DNA of 64,000 nt, taken from contig NZ_JAGHQX010000001.1 of NCBI RefSeq assembly GCF_017744095.1, forward strand, positions 864,906 through 928,905. Direction: 5' to 3'. Below are positions 1 through 10,323 of the stretch, piece after piece (the stretch's first letter is position 1; each line of letters begins with the position of its first letter). The notes beneath the pieces are model-generated. The model did not search any database and had not been told where the DNA came from. It worked only from the letters and a program-made list of their open reading frames with translations. A program made the translations under genes and the position numbers. The stretch is from Shimia sp. R10_1 (lineage in GTDB: Bacteria; Pseudomonadota; Alphaproteobacteria; Rhodobacterales; Rhodobacteraceae).

Positions 1-469
1 ACCCACCACCTGCAGGCAAATCGCCCATAGCATCGGTGCCATAGAGCGCATCATAAAGGCTGCCCCAACGGGCATTGGCGGCGTTCAGGGCGAAACGGGC
101 ATTGGTGATCGGCACAACCAACTGAGGGCCAGGAATGGCCGCGATCTCAGGGTCTACATTGGCAGTTTCAACCGCAAAATCCTCACCTTCGGGCACCAGA
201 TAGCCGATCTCTTTCAAGAAGGCTTGATAGGCCTCGGCATCATGCACATTGCCTTTGTTCCCCAAATGCCAGCCATCCAGCTTCTGCTGAATTTCTTCGC
301 GCTTTTCCAGCAACGCGCGGTTTTCCGGACCAAAATCATGCGCCAATGCGCTCAGCCCCGCCCAGAATGCATCTTCCGCGACGCCCGTTCCCGGCAACGC
401 TTGATCTACAATGAAATCATAGAGTTCCTGAGCAATTTGCAGCCCGTGCTTCTCCACCCGATCGGTCAT
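1..469 (-). CDS. glcB: malate synthase G, N-terminal part (cut by window edge)
   Basis: The first 156 codons of a minus-strand gene running off the left edge. The protein starts [19 protein letters not shown] and continues with text typical of malate synthase G, such as [20 protein letters not shown] and [12 protein letters not shown]. The family condenses glyoxylate with acetyl-CoA to malate in the cytoplasm (glyoxylate bypass, glycolate use). The start is the ATG at 467-469, preceded by a GGAGAG ribosome-binding site five bases upstream. The TIM-barrel catalytic part lies outside the window, so intactness cannot be judged. It is divergent from pepN. Confidence 0.9.
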   Translation of the reverse strand, partial: MTDRVEKHGLQIAQELYDFIVDQALPGTGVAEDAFWAGLSALAHDFGPENRALLEKREEIQQKLDGWHLGNKGNVHDAEAYQAFLKEIGYLVPEGEDFAVETANVDPEIAAIPGPQLVVPITNARFALNAANARWGSLYDALYGTDAMGDLPAGGG

Positions 470-681
470 CGCGGCTCTCCCATTTGGCTTGTGTCGTTTC
501 CCAATTAAGGCATGAGTTTCCGATAGGCAACAAAATTGGTTATCTTTTTTTACCAAAGATATTTTCAAACAAAACCGAATAGTCCCTGCAGCCTTTAGGC
601 TTGCGCAGAGAATGGCGCATCTCCTCTTGCAGGCAGCGATGGATGAATTACACCGATGGCACACACTGTATGGAGAGTTCG

Positions 682-3243
682 ATGAAAGACGCAGCGCCAC
701 AGACGTTCTACCTCAAAGATTACACGCCATTTGGCTTCATCGTGGACAGCGTCGCGCTCACTTTTCAGCTGCATCCAACGGCCACACGCGTTCTTTCCAG
801 AATTCAGTTTCGGCCAAACCCAGACGCGCCGGACAACCGTTTTTTCCTTCATGGTGAAGACCTTAAATTGATTTCGGCAAAGATTGACGGCGCAGAAATT
901 ACGCCGCGCTTTGTGGATGGCGGGCTGGAAGCAGATGTGCCAAACGCCCCCTTCACCTGGGAAGCAGAAGTCGAAATCAACCCACAAGCCAACACAGCCC
1001 TAGAGGGGCTTTACATGTCAAACGGCATGTACTGCACCCAATGTGAGGCCGAAGGCTTTCGCAAGATCACCTACTACCCCGACCGCCCTGATGTGATGTC
1101 CACGTTTGATGTACGCATTGAGGCCGATGGCGACAACACGCCCATCATGCTGTCAAATGGCAACGGCGGAGAAAGCGGCGCGGGCTTTGCCAATTGGACA
1201 GACCCATGGCCCAAACCGGCCTACCTCTTTGCCCTGGTGGCGGGCGACCTGATCGCCCACGAGGACAGCTTCACCACCATGTCGGGCAAGCCCGTCAAAC
1301 TCGCCATCTGGGTGCGCCCCGGCGATGAGCACAAATGCGCCTTCGGCATGGAAGCCCTCAAAAAGTCCATGAAATGGGACGAAGAGGTCTATGGCCGGGA
1401 ATATGACCTCGATGAGTTCAACATCGTCGCCGTGGATGACTTCAACATGGGCGCGATGGAGAACAAAGGGCTGAACATCTTCAACAGCTCCTGTGTCTTG
1501 GCCTCGCCAGAAACGGCGACTGACGGCAACTTTGAACGCATCGAAGCGATCATTGCCCACGAGTACTTCCACAATTGGACAGGCAACCGCATCACCTGCC
1601 GTGATTGGTTTCAGCTGTGCTTGAAAGAAGGCCTCACCGTCTTCCGCGATGCCCAGTTCACCGCCGATATGCGCTCTGAACCGGTGAAACGCATCGATGA
1701 TGTTATCGCTTTGCGCGCGCGCCAGTTCCCGGAGGATCAGGGCCCGCTGTCCCACCCCGTGCGCCCAGAAAGCTTTCAGGAAATCAACAACTTCTACACA
1801 GCGACCGTATATGAAAAAGGCGCTGAAGTTATTGGCATGCTCAAAACCCTTGTTGGGGATGACGCCTACGCCAAAGCGCTGGACCTCTATTTTGACCGCC
1901 ACGACGGGCAAGCCTGCACCATCGAGGATTGGATCAAAGTGTTTGAGGACAGCACCGGCCGTGATCTAAGCCAATTCAAACTCTGGTATTCCCAATCCGG
2001 CACGCCCGAAGTCACCGTGCGTGAGGAATATGAGGGAGACACCTTTACGCTTCACCTCAGCCAGAAAAGCGCACCAACCCCGGGGCAGGACAAAAAGGCG
2101 CCACAGGTCATTCCCGTGGCTGTTGGACTTCTAAATGGCAATGGCGATGAAGTGCTGCCGACCCAGATTCTGGAACTGACGGAGGCAGCGCAGAGCTTCA
2201 GCTTCACCGGCCAAGCAACGCGCCCGGTGCCCTCCATCCTGCGCGGCTTCTCAGCACCGGTCACCCTGACCCACGACATCGACAACACCCGCCGTGCGTT
2301 TTTGCTGGCGCATGACACCGATGCGTTCAATCGCTGGGAAGCGGGCCGTGATCTGGCCCGTGACAGCCTACTCAACTCAATTCGAACCGGCGCAGCGCCC
2401 AGCGCGGCCTACCTAGATGGCCTGAAAGCGCTGTTGGCAGATGATACTCTCGACCCAGCGTACCGCGCCCTGATGCTTGGTCAGCCATCACAATCTGAAC
2501 TTGCCGCCACTTTACACAAAGAGGGTCAGATCCCTGATCCTGCTGCGATTCACAGTGCCAGCGAAGCGCTGCGCGAGGCAAAAGCGCAAGCGTTCTCTGA
2601 CATTCTGCCCAGGCTTTATGCCGCCAATCAGGTTGACGGCCCCTACCGACCAGATGCTGGCCCGGCTGGCCAACGCAGCCTAGCGAATGCAGCACTCTCT
2701 CTGCTGACACGTCTGGACGGCGGCAAAGCCGCAGCCAAACAATATGCGGCGGCGGACAACATGACCCTGCAGCTCGCTGCCCTCGGTGCCCTGCTGGATG
2801 CAGATAAAGGCGCTGATGCACTGCAGGCGTTTTATGATCAGTGGCAAAATGATCGCCTTGTGATCGACAAATGGTTCTCCATGCAAATCATGCAAGCCAT
2901 ACCAGAATCCGTCGCCTCAACTGCGCAAGCACTCACCGAGCATGCGGATTTCGATTGGAAAAACCCGAACCGCTTCCGCGCGGTGATGGGCGTTTTGGCG
3001 ATGCATCATGCAGGGTTCCACCACGAAAGCGGCGCGGGATATACCCTCTTGGCTGATTGGCTGATCAAACTAGACCCGGTGAACCCGCAAACCACTGCGC
3101 GCATGTGCAGCGCTTTCCAGACATGGAAACGCTACGATTCCGCGCGTCAGGCAAAAATCAAAACTGAGCTTGAACGCATCGCCAACCAACCAAGCCTGAG
3201 CCGAGACACCACCGAAATGGTGACACGTATCCTGAACGCATGA
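682..3243 (+). CDS. pepN: aminopeptidase N (M1 family)
   Basis: Cytoplasmic zinc aminopeptidase of 853 residues, close to the E. coli PepN length. The substrate-binding GAMEN motif is at residues 257-261, the zinc motif HEYFH at 293-297 and the third ligand E316, giving the standard HEXXH-x18-E spacing. An all-helical C-terminal half follows, as in the bacterial PepN type. The open frame extends upstream to 601, but the ATG at 682 has a GGAGAG site at 672-677 and begins the conserved N-terminus ([14 protein letters not shown]). The stop overlaps the start of the next gene as ATGA, so the two are probably translationally coupled. The likely role is release of N-terminal amino acids in peptide turnover. 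Confidence 0.96.
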   Translation: MKDAAPQTFYLKDYTPFGFIVDSVALTFQLHPTATRVLSRIQFRPNPDAPDNRFFLHGEDLKLISAKIDGAEITPRFVDGGLEADVPNAPFTWEAEVEINPQANTALEGLYMSNGMYCTQCEAEGFRKITYYPDRPDVMSTFDVRIEADGDNTPIMLSNGNGGESGAGFANWTDPWPKPAYLFALVAGDLIAHEDSFTTMSGKPVKLAIWVRPGDEHKCAFGMEALKKSMKWDEEVYGREYDLDEFNIVAVDDFNMGAMENKGLNIFNSSCVLASPETATDGNFERIEAIIAHEYFHNWTGNRITCRDWFQLCLKEGLTVFRDAQFTADMRSEPVKRIDDVIALRARQFPEDQGPLSHPVRPESFQEINNFYTATVYEKGAEVIGMLKTLVGDDAYAKALDLYFDRHDGQACTIEDWIKVFEDSTGRDLSQFKLWYSQSGTPEVTVREEYEGDTFTLHLSQKSAPTPGQDKKAPQVIPVAVGLLNGNGDEVLPTQILELTEAAQSFSFTGQATRPVPSILRGFSAPVTLTHDIDNTRRAFLLAHDTDAFNRWEAGRDLARDSLLNSIRTGAAPSAAYLDGLKALLADDTLDPAYRALMLGQPSQSELAATLHKEGQIPDPAAIHSASEALREAKAQAFSDILPRLYAANQVDGPYRPDAGPAGQRSLANAALSLLTRLDGGKAAAKQYAAADNMTLQLAALGALLDADKGADALQAFYDQWQNDRLVIDKWFSMQIMQAIPESVASTAQALTEHADFDWKNPNRFRAVMGVLAMHHAGFHHESGAGYTLLADWLIKLDPVNPQTTARMCSAFQTWKRYDSARQAKIKTELERIANQPSLSRDTTEMVTRILNA

Positions 3244-3671
3244 CCGAAACCCTCCTCAGCCATACCGCCCAAGGTCGCAACCGGCGCAGCCTCATTGTTT
3301 TGGCGCTGACCATTATCGCCTTGGGCGGCCTGCTTTTTGCGGGCACCCACTGGGCAATTGTGGCCTTCCTCTCGCTCTTTGCACTCCCGACGCTGGTGGA
3401 TGTTCTGTTCAATCCGCAGGCCAGCTTTGCCCTGACGGAGGATGAAGTGCGCTGGAAAAACGCCACACAAGAGGCCGACATCGCGCTTGGGAAAATCCAG
3501 TCTATTCAGATCGCAACACGACTGAACGTCGCCTTCCGCATAACTTTGGTGATGTATGACGGCGCCAAAGTCCGGATTCCACAAGACGTTTTGCCGCCCC
3601 GCGCCGAACTTGAGGCCGCGTTTAACCACTTGAGCATCCCCGTAAATCGCGACCGGCTGCGGCTGATCTGA
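3240..3671 (+). CDS. small membrane protein of unknown function
   Basis: A 143-residue protein whose ATG overlaps the pepN stop (ATGA). After a short basic N-terminus (RNRRS) there are two closely spaced hydrophobic segments at about residues 17-35 and 39-55, then a hydrophilic domain of about 85 residues facing one side of the membrane. This layout resembles small PH-like membrane proteins, but I do not recognise the family with certainty. The overlap suggests a shared transcript with pepN; a functional link is only inferred. Confidence 0.8.
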   Translation: MTETLLSHTAQGRNRRSLIVLALTIIALGGLLFAGTHWAIVAFLSLFALPTLVDVLFNPQASFALTEDEVRWKNATQEADIALGKIQSIQIATRLNVAFRITLVMYDGAKVRIPQDVLPPRAELEAAFNHLSIPVNRDRLRLI

Positions 3672-3783
3672 AACCCATCTGCCCAACGTCCCGTCGCGAG
3701 TTTGACGGCATGATTTCAACTTCATGCCCTTTTTTGGCCTGAAAGCAATTTCATAGTGAGCTCCAGTACCAAACGGAGCCAAA

Positions 3784-5115
3784 ATGAAATTCTTTTCCAA
3801 AGAACGGTCAAGCACGCGATCTGGCCCCAATGCCGCGCGCGCTTCCACATTTGCGGCTCCAGTGCTGCGCAGACTGGGCAACCCCTTTGCGACGTCGCGC
3901 CCAAATGCGCCGGACACGCGCGCCGGCCAAGCACAGCAAACCTATCGTGATCTGCTGCCAAGACTCCAAATTCCCATCAACGCTGCGACGCCTGATCAAA
4001 TTGAAAGCGAACGCCTGCGCGCGCAGGGGCAGTTTTTGGCCCGCCAGGAGCGTTGGGACGAACTCGAAGACTACGTGCGCACTCATGATCAAAATCGCGC
4101 TGCCACAAATTCAGGCACGCCGCTGTCTGAACTGATGCTTTTTGGCGCACGATCAGACGTGGTGCGCGCGGCCGAACATGCACTTTTACACGGCAAACCT
4201 GCTGAGGACGCTGACTTCTTTCATGGTATCGAAGCCATGGAGTATTTGCTGGAGGACATCCCGGACAGCTACCCAATCGCCTTGGTCGTGGCGCTCATGC
4301 ACATTGATGTCGGCTGGGCCTGGCGCGGTGCCATCGCCAGAGATGATGAGCGCGAAATCAACAGAGAAGCCTTTCAAGCGCATTTTGCGCGTGCCCAGAA
4401 AATCCTGGAACGGTATTGCCCGGTGAAACATCACTCGCCGGCTCTTTCTGCTGCACGCTGCGCGCTTCTGCCCGGTGCAGCGGAGCCGACCAAAGCCCTA
4501 TGCGCCGAATATGAATCCCTCATCGCGCTCGACCCTTTCAACCCACGCCACATGCGCACGCTGGGAAATTATCTGCTGCCGCGTTGGTATGGCAGTTTTG
4601 ATCAACTCGACCTGCAGGCGCGCCGGATCGCCGCGCAAACCTATGAACTCTGGGGCGCAGGCGCCTATGCTTGGGTCTGGTTTGACGCATTGCTGGTGGA
4701 TCCAAACGGCCTGGCCGAAGTCGAAATAGACTACTTCCTGGATGGCGTCGCCGACGCTCTGGAAAGGCATGGCAGCCAACACGCAGCGAACCTTATGGCG
4801 GCACATCTGCACCGCAGCTGGCAGTTTGCGCGCAGTCAATATGACACTGGAACGCTAGACCACACAATCGCACCGGCTTTGCGGGATGGGTTTGACATGG
4901 TTGTACATGATCATTTGCGCGAAATTCACCCCCTGATCTGGGGCCACGCGGAAATCGGATTTGAAAACACATCGCGCGTCATTTCAAAGGAGCGCCTGTC
5001 AGAAAAAGGCCGCGATGTGGCCCTGCAAGCCGTCGCCATGCCGTTCATGACCAGCCTAAAAGCCGGCCAAACCGTCAATTTCTCCCCTGAAGGCATCACT
5101 CAGATCAGCCCATAG
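3784..5115 (+). CDS. conserved hypothetical protein, 443 aa
   Basis: A cytoplasmic-looking protein with no signal peptide or clear membrane segment. The N-terminal 50 residues are basic and low in hydrophobicity; from about residue 60 the protein is rich in Ala, Leu, Arg and aromatic residues with regularly placed helices (for example RWDELEDYVRTHD and NPRHMRTLGNYLLPRWYG), suggesting an all-alpha, TPR-like solenoid. The ATG at 3784 is preceded by GGAG. It lies alone between the pepN pair and gatB on the same strand, with gaps of about 110 and 75 bases. I do not recognise a family or catalytic motif. Confidence 0.8.
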   Translation: MKFFSKERSSTRSGPNAARASTFAAPVLRRLGNPFATSRPNAPDTRAGQAQQTYRDLLPRLQIPINAATPDQIESERLRAQGQFLARQERWDELEDYVRTHDQNRAATNSGTPLSELMLFGARSDVVRAAEHALLHGKPAEDADFFHGIEAMEYLLEDIPDSYPIALVVALMHIDVGWAWRGAIARDDEREINREAFQAHFARAQKILERYCPVKHHSPALSAARCALLPGAAEPTKALCAEYESLIALDPFNPRHMRTLGNYLLPRWYGSFDQLDLQARRIAAQTYELWGAGAYAWVWFDALLVDPNGLAEVEIDYFLDGVADALERHGSQHAANLMAAHLHRSWQFARSQYDTGTLDHTIAPALRDGFDMVVHDHLREIHPLIWGHAEIGFENTSRVISKERLSEKGRDVALQAVAMPFMTSLKAGQTVNFSPEGITQISP

Positions 5116-5189
5116 GCCTGCTGCCTCTTGCTCCTTATCTCTCGCTGGCCTAGAACGCAGACCAGCCAGAGATTTAAGGAGCGTGAGCG

Positions 5190-6698
5190 ATGCTCGACCT
5201 GACATATGAGACCCCCAAGCCCAAAGTGATCGCGGGTGCCAAACATGACTGGGAACTGGTCATTGGTATGGAGGTGCACGCGCAGGTTTCTTCCAATGCG
5301 AAACTGTTCTCCGGTGCCTCCACCACCTTTGGTGCAGAGCCCAACGCCAATGTGGCTTTCGTGGACAGCGCAATGCCGGGCATGCTGCCTGTCATCAACG
5401 AATACTGCGTCGAGCAAGCGGTGCGCACAGGGCTCGGTCTGAATGCCGAGATCCACCTGAAGTCCGCCTTTGACCGCAAGAACTACTTCTACCCGGATCT
5501 GCCGCAGGGCTACCAGATTTCCCAGCTTTATGAACCCATTGTGGGCGAAGGCGAAATCCTTGTGGACATGGGCCCCGGTGTTGCACGTTTGGTGCGTGTT
5601 GAGCGTATCCACCTTGAGCAGGACGCCGGCAAATCCGTGCATGACATGGATCCGAACATGTCCTTCGTGGACCTGAACCGCACCGGTGTCGCCCTGATGG
5701 AAATCGTCAGCCGCCCTGACATCCGCGGCCCTGAAGAGGCTGCCGCCTATGTCACCAAGCTGCGCCAGATCCTGCGCTATCTGGGCACCTGTGATGGCAA
5801 CATGCAGAACGGCAACCTGCGCGCCGATGTGAACGTCTCCATCTGCCGTCCGGGCCAGTATGAGAAGTACATGGAAACACAGGACTTCTCGCATCTCGGC
5901 ACCCGCTGCGAAATCAAGAACATGAACTCCATGCGCTTCATTCAGGCGGCGATCGAATATGAAGCCCGTCGCCAGATCGCGATTGTCGAGGCCGGTGGCT
6001 CCGTCGATCAGGAGACCCGTCTCTATGATCCGGACAAAAACGAAACCCGCTCCATGCGCTCCAAAGAAGAAGCGCATGATTATCGCTACTTCCCCGATCC
6101 CGACCTCCTGCCACTGGAGATCGAACAGGACTGGGTGGATGATATCGCCAAGACCCTTCCAGAGCTGCCCGACCAGAAAAAAGCGCGCTTTATCAAAGAC
6201 TACGGCGTGACCGAGTATGATGCGTCTGTGCTGACAGCCGAAGTGGATCTGGCCGATTACTTTGAAGCCTCCGTGGGCAAAGGCGACGGCAAGAAGACCG
6301 CAAACTGGGTGATCAACGAAGTGCTGGGCCGCGCCAACAAGGCTGAGGTTCGCCCACAAGAACTGGTCGCACCAGAAGCCAATGCCGCGATTCTGGCCAT
6401 GGTCGCTTCTGATGAAATCAGCACCAAGATCGCCAAAGACGTGCTGGAAATCCACATCGAGACCAAAGACGATCCCGCTAAGATTGTTGAAGAAAAAGGC
6501 CTCAAGCAGGTGACCGACACTGGCGCAATCGAAGCGGCGCTGGATGAAATCATCGCGGCCAACCCTGCTCAGGTGGAGAAAGCCAAACAGAACCCGAAAC
6601 TGGCGGGCTGGTTTGTGGGTCAGGTGATGAAAGCCACCGGTGGCAAGGCCAACCCGAAGGCCGTTAACCAATTGGTGGCGCAGAAGCTGAACGGCTAA
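5190..6698 (+). CDS. gatB: aspartyl/glutamyl-tRNA(Asn/Gln) amidotransferase subunit B
   Basis: The 502-residue GatB subunit of the GatCAB complex. GatB activates Glu-tRNA(Gln) or Asp-tRNA(Asn) with ATP so that ammonia from GatA can amidate them. Visible hallmarks are the N-terminal GMEVHAQV block (residues 26-33), the [17 protein letters not shown] block and the GatB signature [12 protein letters not shown]. The last 150 residues form the YqeY-like tRNA-binding tail ([15 protein letters not shown]). The ATG is preceded by AAGGAG. A strong terminator follows at 6735-6764, so gatB ends its transcript. gatA and gatC are not in the window. Confidence 0.97.
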   Translation: MLDLTYETPKPKVIAGAKHDWELVIGMEVHAQVSSNAKLFSGASTTFGAEPNANVAFVDSAMPGMLPVINEYCVEQAVRTGLGLNAEIHLKSAFDRKNYFYPDLPQGYQISQLYEPIVGEGEILVDMGPGVARLVRVERIHLEQDAGKSVHDMDPNMSFVDLNRTGVALMEIVSRPDIRGPEEAAAYVTKLRQILRYLGTCDGNMQNGNLRADVNVSICRPGQYEKYMETQDFSHLGTRCEIKNMNSMRFIQAAIEYEARRQIAIVEAGGSVDQETRLYDPDKNETRSMRSKEEAHDYRYFPDPDLLPLEIEQDWVDDIAKTLPELPDQKKARFIKDYGVTEYDASVLTAEVDLADYFEASVGKGDGKKTANWVINEVLGRANKAEVRPQELVAPEANAAILAMVASDEISTKIAKDVLEIHIETKDDPAKIVEEKGLKQVTDTGAIEAALDEIIAANPAQVEKAKQNPKLAGWFVGQVMKATGGKANPKAVNQLVAQKLNG

Positions 6699-6734
6699 CA
6701 CGCCACATCGGTATTGCGTCTGTATCGCAACGGC

Positions 6735-6764
6735 AACGCGTCGGTGTAAAAACCGGCGCGTTTT
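6735..6764 (+). terminator. intrinsic terminator after gatB
   Basis: An 11-bp stem (AACGCGTCGGT / ACCGGCGCGTT with one G-T pair) around a six-base loop, ending in TTTT, 37 bases after the gatB stop. Confidence 0.85.
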
Positions 6765-6833
6765 CACGTTTCAAAGGTTAACAGAGGCCATCAGCCGGTT
6801 CATGACTGCTGATTTTAGGCGTCACAGAGCCGC

Positions 6834-7742
6834 TCAATCCAGAGCAATTTCACCCATCCTTGCGCGCAGTGCCGCCACGGCTTTGCGCACGGACAGCGGC
6901 GCCATCGCGTCATAGGCGTGCACCGCATAAATCGGGATAGGCTCCGTCGGATGCGACGGGCAAACTCTCACCAGTTGCCCATCATTCAAGTCTTTTGCCA
7001 CCGCAACATCAGGCAGCAATGCCACGCCCAAGCCCTCTTTTGCCAAGGCAACTATCGCCTCCATGGTGTTGGCGCGCATGCCAGATCGGAAACGAAGTTT
7101 CAGAGGCGCATCTGCCGACCGCGCGTGCCCCTGATAATGCAGGTTGGTGGGTTCGCGCATATGGGCCACATAAGGCAGGGTTTGAACCCACTCAAAAAAC
7201 GCAGCTTCTGATTGGGGTGGCCCGGATTGCAGCAAACTCGGCGCGGCACATAAAACATCCTGCAATGCCCCAACACGCTGTGCCTTAAAACTGCTGTCCG
7301 GCAGAGCGCCAACCGTCAGCGCCAGATCAATGCCTTCTGCCACCAGATCCAACCGTGCATCATCCGCAATCACACGCGGCTCAAGCATTGGGAACCGACG
7401 CACCAGCGATGCCAAGGCAGGCGCAACCACCGGCGCAATAAGCGCATGCGGTGCGGTTATAGAGAATGACCCTCTCGGTGTGGCACCATAGGCTTCCATC
7501 TCTGTGCGGGCGCTCTGCGACAGAGCCACGATCTCCTTACAGCGGTGATAGTAGCGCTCTCCTGCGGGGGTAAGAGTGATTTTACGCGTGGTTCTGACCG
7601 CCAGTTTGACATCAAGCTGCTGCTCCAGACGCTTCAAGTTTTGACTGACGGCCGATTTTGCCAGCCCAAGTGCCTCAGAGGCGGCGGTGATAGATCCGGT
7701 TTCGACAATCGCCAGAAAGGTCTTTGGTAGATGGGACAGCAT
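6834..7742 (-). CDS. LysR-family transcriptional regulator
   Basis: A 302-residue DNA-binding protein. Residues 1-60 form the winged helix-turn-helix (ETGSITAASEALGLAKSAVS, then LKRLEQQLDVKL); residues 90-295 form the periplasmic-binding-protein-like effector domain. The gene is divergent from the small secreted protein at 7849, with 106 bases between, and a dyad lies in that gap at 7760-7778. LysR regulators usually control a divergent neighbour and themselves, so the target is probably the SnoaL-like gene. The effector cannot be predicted. Confidence 0.93.
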   Translation of the reverse strand: MLSHLPKTFLAIVETGSITAASEALGLAKSAVSQNLKRLEQQLDVKLAVRTTRKITLTPAGERYYHRCKEIVALSQSARTEMEAYGATPRGSFSITAPHALIAPVVAPALASLVRRFPMLEPRVIADDARLDLVAEGIDLALTVGALPDSSFKAQRVGALQDVLCAAPSLLQSGPPQSEAAFFEWVQTLPYVAHMREPTNLHYQGHARSADAPLKLRFRSGMRANTMEAIVALAKEGLGVALLPDVAVAKDLNDGQLVRVCPSHPTEPIPIYAVHAYDAMAPLSVRKAVAALRARMGEIALD

Positions 7743-7759
7743 GATTATTGTTCTCTCAA

Positions 7760-7778
7760 TGTGAACTAATACTTCACA
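7760..7778. promoter_or_regulatory. probable LysR operator (inverted repeat)
   Basis: A perfect 6-bp inverted repeat TGTGAA-N7-TTCACA in the gap between the divergent lysR-type gene and the SnoaL-like gene, 18 bases from the regulator start codon. The position and symmetry fit a LysR recognition site; the assignment is inferred. Confidence 0.5.
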
Positions 7779-7848
7779 CTATTCCTGTTTTTCATACAAG
7801 CAAAACACCCTAGCTCAAGGTCAAGAACCTGACCAAAGGAGCACCATC

Positions 7849-8313
7849 ATGAAACGTCTTTCCCTCCTCTCACTTGTCGCAACACTGGGGATGAGCCTGA
7901 CAGCACCCGCATTCGCCCAAGACGCTGAAGACGCCGCGGCAAAAGAGTTTGCCCTCTCCACTGCAGTTGCAACCGCAAGCCGCGCATGGCGCGATGCCTT
8001 TAATGCAGGCGATGCCGCCGCCGCGGCCGCTCTTTATGAAGCAGACGCAATCATGGTTGCCAAACCCTTTGGCACCTTTGAAGGCCGCGAAGCGATTGAA
8101 GCCTTCTGGCAGAACCTGATTGAGAATGGCTATGATGACATTGTGTACGCAAACACTGTCACCAAGGTTGTCGATACCTCTTTGAGCGCCGCACAGGTTT
8201 CCGCTGATTGGAAAATGAACAACGCACAGGGCATCATCACAAATGAGCTTTGGGTGCTTCAGCCTGACGGGACAGCGCTCTTACGCGAAGACCACTTTGA
8301 GGTCGCACAGTAA
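7849..8313 (+). CDS. secreted SnoaL/NTF2-like (DUF4440-type) protein
   Basis: A 154-residue protein with a clear signal peptide (basic MKRLS, hydrophobic core, AFAQ cleavage near residue 24). The mature part resembles the SnoaL/NTF2-like cone fold: WRDAFNAGDAAAAAALYEAD followed by GREAIEAFWQNLIENG is the usual pattern of a polyketide-cyclase-like or calcium/calmodulin-kinase-association-like domain. The substrate is unknown. The ATG has an AAAGGAG site seven bases upstream. It is divergent from the LysR regulator that probably controls it, and a shared terminator hairpin follows at 8358. Confidence 0.85.
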   Translation: MKRLSLLSLVATLGMSLTAPAFAQDAEDAAAKEFALSTAVATASRAWRDAFNAGDAAAAAALYEADAIMVAKPFGTFEGREAIEAFWQNLIENGYDDIVYANTVTKVVDTSLSAAQVSADWKMNNAQGIITNELWVLQPDGTALLREDHFEVAQ

Positions 8314-8357
8314 ATACACACCTCAGTTCAAACAGATACGCATGCATAGCAAAGAAC

Positions 8358-8390
8358 AACGGCCCGCAGGAGAAACTGCGGGCCGTTTGA
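8358..8390. terminator. bidirectional terminator hairpin
   Basis: A perfect 12-bp stem AACGGCCCGCAG / CTGCGGGCCGTT with a six-base GAGAAA loop, between the convergent SnoaL-like and Sel1 genes. T-tracts are short on both sides, so termination may be partial. Confidence 0.75.
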
Positions 8391-8406
8391 GTAAGCTGGG
8401 CGTGGG

Positions 8407-9936
8407 TCAGCGTTTCTTCTTCTTAAACTTAAAACCGCCGAACTCTTCTTCCAACAGGTCGCAGGCGTGTTGAATATCCGCCTCACAGGCCTGATTGAGA
8501 TAGGCTTCGGCTTGCTCTTTGTCTTTCTCGACACCTTCGCCATTCAGGTATTGATACCCCGCAGCGTAACATCCTCTCATGTTTTCTTTCTCACATGCCA
8601 AGATGAACAAATCGAAAGCCTTCGTGTAGTCTTGCGCAACGTCTTCTGCATCGCGGTACACCCAGGCCAAGTTGTAACACGCAAGCCCGTCATCCTTTTC
8701 ACAGGACTGCTCATAAAGTGCGCGCGCCTTCTGATGATCCTGCTCGACACCTCTCGCCTTGGAATACGCATCGCCAAGGTTGGTGCAGGCATAAACGTGC
8801 CCTTTGTCACATGCTGTCTGATAGTATGTGAACGCTCGAGGTAAATCCTCTTCGACACCACGTGCCATCCCGTAAGCCAAACCGGTGTTGTAGCATCCAA
8901 TCGTGTTGCCCAAATCACAAGCCATCTCAGAAAACTGGGCAGCTTTGGGCAAATCGATCTCTACCCCAATTCCCAAGGCGTATGCACTGCCAAGCTTGCC
9001 ACAGCCCGTGCCAGAATTGCCCTCACAGCTGCGCTCAAAATACGTGATCGCCCGTTGTGTGTCTTCGGGCACAACGTCGCCGTTTTCATAAAGAATGCCC
9101 GCAAAAGCACAGGCATCCGCATCATAGCCGTAGCTTCCCTCGCAGGCCTGTAAATACATGCTCATCCCAAGGCGGCCGTTTTTGATACCGGCCTCCCCGT
9201 GTTCATAAATCTGCCCAAGCGCGCGGCAACTTGCCCACTGTTCGCTGTCACATCCATATGAATGCAAGAGTGCAGCAGTCTTGAAATCCTGCGCCATGCC
9301 GCGCCCTTCAAGGGCCAAGAACCCCAATTTGGAACAGCCCAGTGACAGACCCGCACCATAGCAGGCCGTTTCATAGTTGGTGATCGCAAGATCATAGTCT
9401 TGCGCAACCCCACGCCCCTCCTCTTGCAAGATGCCGAGATAGGCGCAGCCTTCGTGCTCTTTGCCCTCGCAGGCCAGTGTGTAGAACTTCGCAGCTTTTG
9501 CCAGATCTTGCGCGACACCAGCGCTGTCATCACTGGTCGCCAATTCATACATGCGTCCAACCGGGGTACAGGCCCAACTCTCCCCAGCTTCGCAGCCAAC
9601 GGCATAGTAATTCGCCGCCCGCAGCTGATCCGCCTCAACACCACGGGCGCGCGCATACATGTACCCTGCATCCGCACAGCTGCGGTCAAATCCCGCCTCA
9701 CAGGCCCGCACATACAACGCCGCCGCTTTGGCTTCGTCCCATTCAACGCCTTCGCCGCTGTAGTAAAGATGTCCCAGCTCATAACAGCTGGCCAGCTCAC
9801 CGGCCTCACAGCTTTCGTGCAACGCAGCGGGATCTGCAGCTTGATCAGCGCTTTGCGCCGCCAACGGCTGCGACAATACGGCCGCCACAACACCAGCCGC
9901 ACCGATGTACGGTCGCATTCGGAATAGGTCAAACAT
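8407..9936 (-). CDS. secreted cysteine-rich Sel1-repeat (Hcp-like) protein
   Basis: A 509-residue exported protein made almost entirely of about twelve tandem Sel1/TPR-like repeats of 36-41 residues and a thirteenth partial one. Each repeat opens with a cysteine and has a second about 7-9 residues later (for example CEAGELASC, CDLGNTIGC), the disulfide layout of Helicobacter cysteine-rich proteins. The open frame runs up to 10002, but the ATG at 9936 has an AGAGGAA site and starts a signal peptide ending near LAAQS. The C-terminus is a basic lysine-rich tail. Such proteins act as protein-binding solenoids in the periplasm or outside the cell; the partner here is unknown. Confidence 0.88.
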   Translation of the reverse strand: MFDLFRMRPYIGAAGVVAAVLSQPLAAQSADQAADPAALHESCEAGELASCYELGHLYYSGEGVEWDEAKAAALYVRACEAGFDRSCADAGYMYARARGVEADQLRAANYYAVGCEAGESWACTPVGRMYELATSDDSAGVAQDLAKAAKFYTLACEGKEHEGCAYLGILQEEGRGVAQDYDLAITNYETACYGAGLSLGCSKLGFLALEGRGMAQDFKTAALLHSYGCDSEQWASCRALGQIYEHGEAGIKNGRLGMSMYLQACEGSYGYDADACAFAGILYENGDVVPEDTQRAITYFERSCEGNSGTGCGKLGSAYALGIGVEIDLPKAAQFSEMACDLGNTIGCYNTGLAYGMARGVEEDLPRAFTYYQTACDKGHVYACTNLGDAYSKARGVEQDHQKARALYEQSCEKDDGLACYNLAWVYRDAEDVAQDYTKAFDLFILACEKENMRGCYAAGYQYLNGEGVEKDKEQAEAYLNQACEADIQHACDLLEEEFGGFKFKKKKR

Positions 9937-10323
9937 CAAGGATGTTCCTCTTAAGTTTTTTATCAATGTCTGCCCACGCTTTGCTGCGCGCAAAACGGGC
10001 AAATCGCATGGTCAAATTCCCGCCGAAATCGGCGATCCTGTCTTGGTGACGTTGTCAGATGCACCACTGGCCACAGGGACGACCAATCCGTCCACTGCCG
10101 TGCTAAGCGCACGCCCCCTCCACATGTGGACGCGTGTATAAAGTCGCAAAAGCCACCGCAAGAGACACGAGATCGCCATGGTCGCACAGCTAAAAGTTGT
10201 TGCGCGCATGCACAGTTCCGCGCCAGTCGGCATACGCCAAGGTGCCGGAACACCCAGCAAGTTTTCCTTGATAAGCCATCTCGCGCGGATCATAAAATTT
10301 TGAAAAACAACAGGAGCTCCACC
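9937..10323. other. intergenic region between Sel1 gene and thioesterase
   Basis: 387 bases separating two divergent genes. It must contain both promoters, but I see no convincing coding frame, RNA gene or long repeat. Confidence 0.5.

Noticed and set aside
5100..6767. 555-codon minus-strand frame across gatB
   Set aside because: Shadow of gatB; no signal or domain and no ribosome-binding site.
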